Source: Sisyra terminalis (lineage: Eukaryota > Arthropoda > Insecta > Neuroptera > Sisyridae). Taken from it: a stretch of DNA of 64,000 nt. Both the position numbers and the translations under genes were made by a program. The notes beneath the pieces were generated by a model, which saw nothing but the letters and a program-made list of their open reading frames with translations, searched no databases and was not told the origin of the DNA. Below are positions 60,801-64,000 of the stretch, in pieces; positions within the stretch are counted from its first letter, which is position 1; each line of letters starts with the position of its first letter. The stretch spans positions 34,511,482 to 34,575,481 of the forward strand of contig OY292274.1 in assembly GCA_958496175.1 (NCBI GenBank), in the 5' to 3' direction.

Positions 60801-63800
60801 TGAAATAGGAAATTATACAAAAATATAAATACCATAAAAACATAACTACAAATAAGTACAATTTGAATAAAATAAAAATAAATCAGTACACAACAAAAAG
60901 GCATCGAAAAGCATAATTTAGAAACAATAAAAATAAGCACCAAGTAAACATTATTTTGTATAACCAGGTAGTTAGGTACCCCATTTTATTGTTTAGTGCA
61001 TACTTTATTTTTAGCTATTTTTGTTATTGTTGATACTTTTCGCTATCTAACTTACTTTTTAGTATCTAAGATCTTTTTTTAAGTTACAAGATACAACTAA
61101 GGTACATTAACTTAGATACTTTAATGTAACTGAGTTACTTCCAAGTAACTAAGATACTTTTTCCGGACAGTTCTAATTGGTTCCAATTTTGCTTATACGT
61201 AATTAACAAATTAGTGATTAATTAGCATCGATATATGACTCATTTATTTTGAAAGTGGCGTAAGTCCATTTCAAGGACGGTCTATATGGTGATTCTTCTT
61301 GTAACTAGAACAAAGTATGTTAATTATTTAACTGCTAAGTTTTCAGAAATTACTGATTTCATTTTAGTTGTTAACAAAAACGCCAATTATTCCCTCCTCC
61401 TTAGTATCTTATGTTCCTATGGTTAAAAATGATAATATTATAGGGATTGTTCTTGAAATGGACTTAACTCACTTTCAAAATAAACGGCGCATATATCAAC
61501 TTCCTTAATTGAATCAACCTCCAATTATGTTATATCGACTACGCTAACGATCCCTATTGTAAAATATAAAGTAACATTGATAACGCATAAGAAATACATC
61601 TTATGATAAATTTTTTATTATTAACTTCAGACATCAGCCTATAATTAGTCTGTTATCAAACTTTACCCACTTATTATTTTCTATTTAAAAGTTAAAAAGT
61701 TGTTCTTGGAAACGTTTAATTTACTCCATTGGTCTGGTAAATATTTCTACTAAATTTATCCCTTAAATGTAATTAGTTACAAGAAATTAAATACAATTAT
61801 CTTTTTAAATCTTAAATAAACTAATGAAAAAACCGTCTCGATTTTTTTAAAAGTACTAATCTCTTAAGTAACAGTATTTACAATTTACCTTTGAAAAAGC
61901 TTATTTTTAAGTTTCATTGATTTCCTTTAGAGATATTTTCAAAATATATTCACAAGCAGTTGGAAAATTTAAAGTAGTAAATTGCTGCATGAATTAAAAT
62001 ATAAAAAAAAACTTTTTTGCTAGAGAATATAAATAGAAATTGTTGAATGTTAAAACGAATCATTTTTTATTTGTGTTCTCCAATAAAATCGATAGAATTG
62101 TGTCATTTATTTCACATTAACTATACGCAGAAAAAACAGGTCATAAATACGATATTTAAAAATATATGTAGTAGCTACAATAAATGCATCATGAAATGAA
62201 AAGGGGTAATTTAAGGGAAATGGATGCATTTAGTATCAATACATCAATATTATATTTTAATAATTAATTTTTTTATGCAATTTGTTCTACATGACAAAAT
62301 ATTTACATAAATTATATGACTGGTGTCGTATCGTGTCGTGCTGCAAATCATTAAACTAAAAAAAAACTAATTTTCACTAACATGAAAAAAGTAAATGATA
62401 AAAAGAAACTGTTTTATTTAAATCCATAAAATTAAATTGCCACTCAATTTGTTTTTTTTTTAATTTTATTTTATAGAAATATGGTACGTTATGTACGGAA
62501 TAAAAATTACCTAGATGACAATCCAGAAATAAATGCAGTTCCACGTATAATTTTGGACGAGAGTCTTGAGGATGATTTTCAATTTTTAACAGGTATTTGT
62601 TCTTTAATAAAAAAAAATATTTTTGAAAATGAATTTTATTTTTAAATAGGTGATAAAGGGGATGAGCCAGAATGGACTTGTAAGAAATGTACTCTTCGGA
62701 ATTCGGGTCAAGTAAACGCATGTGTTGTTTGCGGTGGTTCCAAACTGCGAGCTCTCACGGGTGGTCGAGATATGACTCTACGGAAGGGCGAATTCTGGTA
62801 AAATATTGATGTTTTTATCAAATATTAGTTCATTAATTAATTTATTATTTATGGAATAAATTTTATTCTAGGTCATGCAATCAATGTACGTTGAAAAATC
62901 CATTAACATCTAGTATTTGCTTAGCTTGTAAAACGGTCAAACAAGGAACGGAACATATAAGTTCAAAGTCTCATCATAGTCCTGCTAGACATTTAGGGGC
63001 TTATCCAAAAGTAAATTTGAATTCTGTTGATTTACAAAGAAACAATTTAAATACAAACTGCTTTTATTTTCAGCGCCATAGTACAGGAGTCAATTTTATG
63101 CATTCACAAATTATTCGAGAGCAAAAAAATAAGTAAGTTAGAAAAAAAAGTACTTTTTATAAAGATTTTTATTGTTTTACAATTTAGGATTAATTCAAGC
63201 AACTGGTCACATCAATCTGCTTTGATGCCTGAAATATCATCGGAAGCCAGCAGTAATAGTCGTCAATCTAGTCATAATTCACATCATTCTCAACAACCTC
63301 AACAGCAAAAATCATGGCAATGTTTGTTGTGCACCTTCGAAAATAATGCAGTAGCAGTAGCTTGTGAAATGTGCCATAGCTCAAGATGCCTCAGTTCTTC
63401 GGCAGAACTAGCTAATTATAAAACTATACCTCGTGCACCTCGACAAGAAAGTAAACTAATGGAGAAGCTACGTCGTTCTGAAGAGGCAGCAGCAGTTGAT
63501 CGGTGGGAACACATAGTTCATTATTGCAAACAGGTTAATCTAATAAACTATTTTTTTAGAAAAAAAGACTATAATTTGATTTTTTTTATTGTAGACAAAC
63601 GAATCATTCGTTGATGACTCTTTTCCTCCAGCTCCGAAATCTTTATATTATAATCCAGCAGAAACGAAAGATGCTCATGTGGTTCAGTGGCGTCGACCTC
63701 AAGATATCGCCGTGGAAGGTGAATCAGATGGAAATGTGCCCTGGGCTGTTTTTCGTACACCACGACCGTCGGATATTTCGCAAGGCAAGACTTCACAACT

Positions 63801-64000
63801 TCTTGATGCATGTTTTATATGATTATAAAATTTTATTTGTATGTATTTCATAAACAGTACTTTTTTTTTTCTTTGATATTTTACACTACGTTTTTTGTGC
63901 TCAGAGATTTCACTTAAAACAATTACAATTTTAGGTGTTTTGGGAAATTGTTGGTTGTTAAGTGCTCTTGCTGTTCTTGCGGAACGTGAAGATTTAGTTC
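54826..64000 (+). CDS. sol: Small optic lobes / CAPN15 calpain, 5' part
   Basis: Nine exons are visible (54826-54983, 55434-56807, 56870-57109, 62477-62592, 62650-62797, 62872-63132, 63188-63533, 63595-63784, 63935-64000), about 966 codons, still open at the right edge. Seven RanBP2-type zinc fingers are present (starting near residues 9, 106, 333, 532, 638, 680 and 808), for example WNCEQC-CLRC and WTCKKC-CVVC; in SOL/CAPN15 proteins such fingers bind ubiquitin. The calpain protease domain begins after EEAAAVDRWEHI and reaches QGVLGNCWLLSALAVLAER, which carries the catalytic Cys; His and Asn lie beyond the window. Long Ser/Asn/Thr-rich spacers separate the first fingers. Loss of sol in Drosophila causes optic-lobe neuron degeneration. 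Intron 3 is 5.4 kb. The last visible intron uses a GC donor. Confidence 0.95.
58740..58925 (+). repeat. Dispersed repeat, copy 2
   Basis: Same orientation and block order as 30440-30650 (GACATTTTTC, AACGTTCTGTGTTTG, TACTTAAATCGGACCAGTAG, CAACTGATCGAGTC), followed by a CACACACATACATACATT tail. Class undetermined. Confidence 0.55.
59941..61175. mobile_element. Putative element with GTTACTT / AGTATC repeats at both ends
   Basis: Left GAGCTGTCAAAGGTACTTTG roughly matches the inverted right end (GAACTGTCCGGAAAAAGTAT). Both ends hold many short motifs such as AGTTACTT, AGTATCTAAG and AAGTAACTAAG, a pattern familiar from non-autonomous DNA transposons. Boundaries and class are uncertain. Confidence 0.4.
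60370..60456. mobile_element. GGCT-family MITE, right half
   Basis: TGCGAATTAAGTTAAAAAC, AGAAAATGCAACGTTGC and ACATGAGCC match the right half of the family. The left half is missing or unrecognisable. Confidence 0.55.
61229..61498. mobile_element. TIR element (MITE-like), 270 bp
   Basis: Left arm GATATATG then TTTATTTTGAAAGTG and TAAGTCCATTTCAAG pairs with right arm CTTGAAATGGACTTA, CACTTTCAAAATAAA and CATATATC, giving arms near 60 bases. The interior is AT-rich without an ORF. Confidence 0.7.

Larger units (their letters stand above)
57110..62476. other. sol intron 3 with several mobile-element remains
   Basis: A 5.4-kb intron between finger-encoding exons. Contains a dispersed repeat (58740-58925), an element rich in GTTACTT motifs (about 59941-61175) with a MITE right half inside (60370-60456), and a TIR element (61229-61498). 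No gene; the ORFs at 59455-59709 and 60728-60943 are low complexity. Confidence 0.65.

Noticed and set aside
62377..62721. 114-codon minus-strand frame
   Set aside because: Spans an intron end and two real plus-strand exons of sol; no family resemblance.
1..64000. CRISPR array, rRNA, prokaryotic operons
   Set aside because: No regularly spaced direct repeats and all genes are intron-containing metazoan genes.

Overview
The window is a strongly AT-rich stretch of an animal nuclear genome, almost certainly an insect. Every long gene is split by GT-AG introns, many only 50-80 bases long and a few of several kilobases filled with mobile-element remains. The gene set is metazoan (HOPS subunit, palmitoyltransferase, doublecortin kinase), and the partial small optic lobes calpain has arthropod-style architecture. 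I cannot assign an order from sequence alone.

Layout. 155-1771 (-): 5' part of VPS39, running off the left edge. 4270-5480 (-): GPALPP1-like nuclear protein. 6673-11649 (+): TMEM120, with a large intron carrying nested MITEs. 12205-13526 (-): six-finger C2H2 protein. 14692-22064 (+): ZDHHC5/8-type palmitoyltransferase, whose 3.8-kb intron hosts a Penelope-like retroelement. 28513-35367 (+): doublecortin-like kinase. 39910-44370 (+): ABCF1. 46862-47551 (+): intronless eight-finger C2H2 gene. 54826-64000 (+): small optic lobes/CAPN15 calpain, cut off by the right edge just after the catalytic cysteine motif. I rebuilt exon chains by joining GT-AG junctions so that the frame is kept and the family match continues across each junction. 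Six of the nine genes close to an exact multiple of three from ATG to stop, one is a single intact ORF, and two are cut by the window edge.

The genes are unrelated housekeeping or neuronal genes and do not form an operon-like system. GPALPP1/TMEM120 and the six-finger gene/ZDHHC are divergent pairs, each sharing about 1.2 kb of upstream DNA.

The accessory interest lies in the repeats: (i) a Penelope-like element flanked by inverted arms that carry hammerhead-ribozyme-like motifs, one with an intact CUGAUGA box and one with that box mutated; (ii) a MITE family of about 223 bp starting GGCT and making 8-bp target duplications, at least nine copies, including one inserted into another; (iii) a tRNA-derived SINE with a perfect 14-bp target duplication; (iv) several foldback or TIR elements, including a near-complete 226-bp hairpin. 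A GC-AG intron interrupts the calpain active-site motif. I see no CRISPR array, rRNA or functional tRNA gene.
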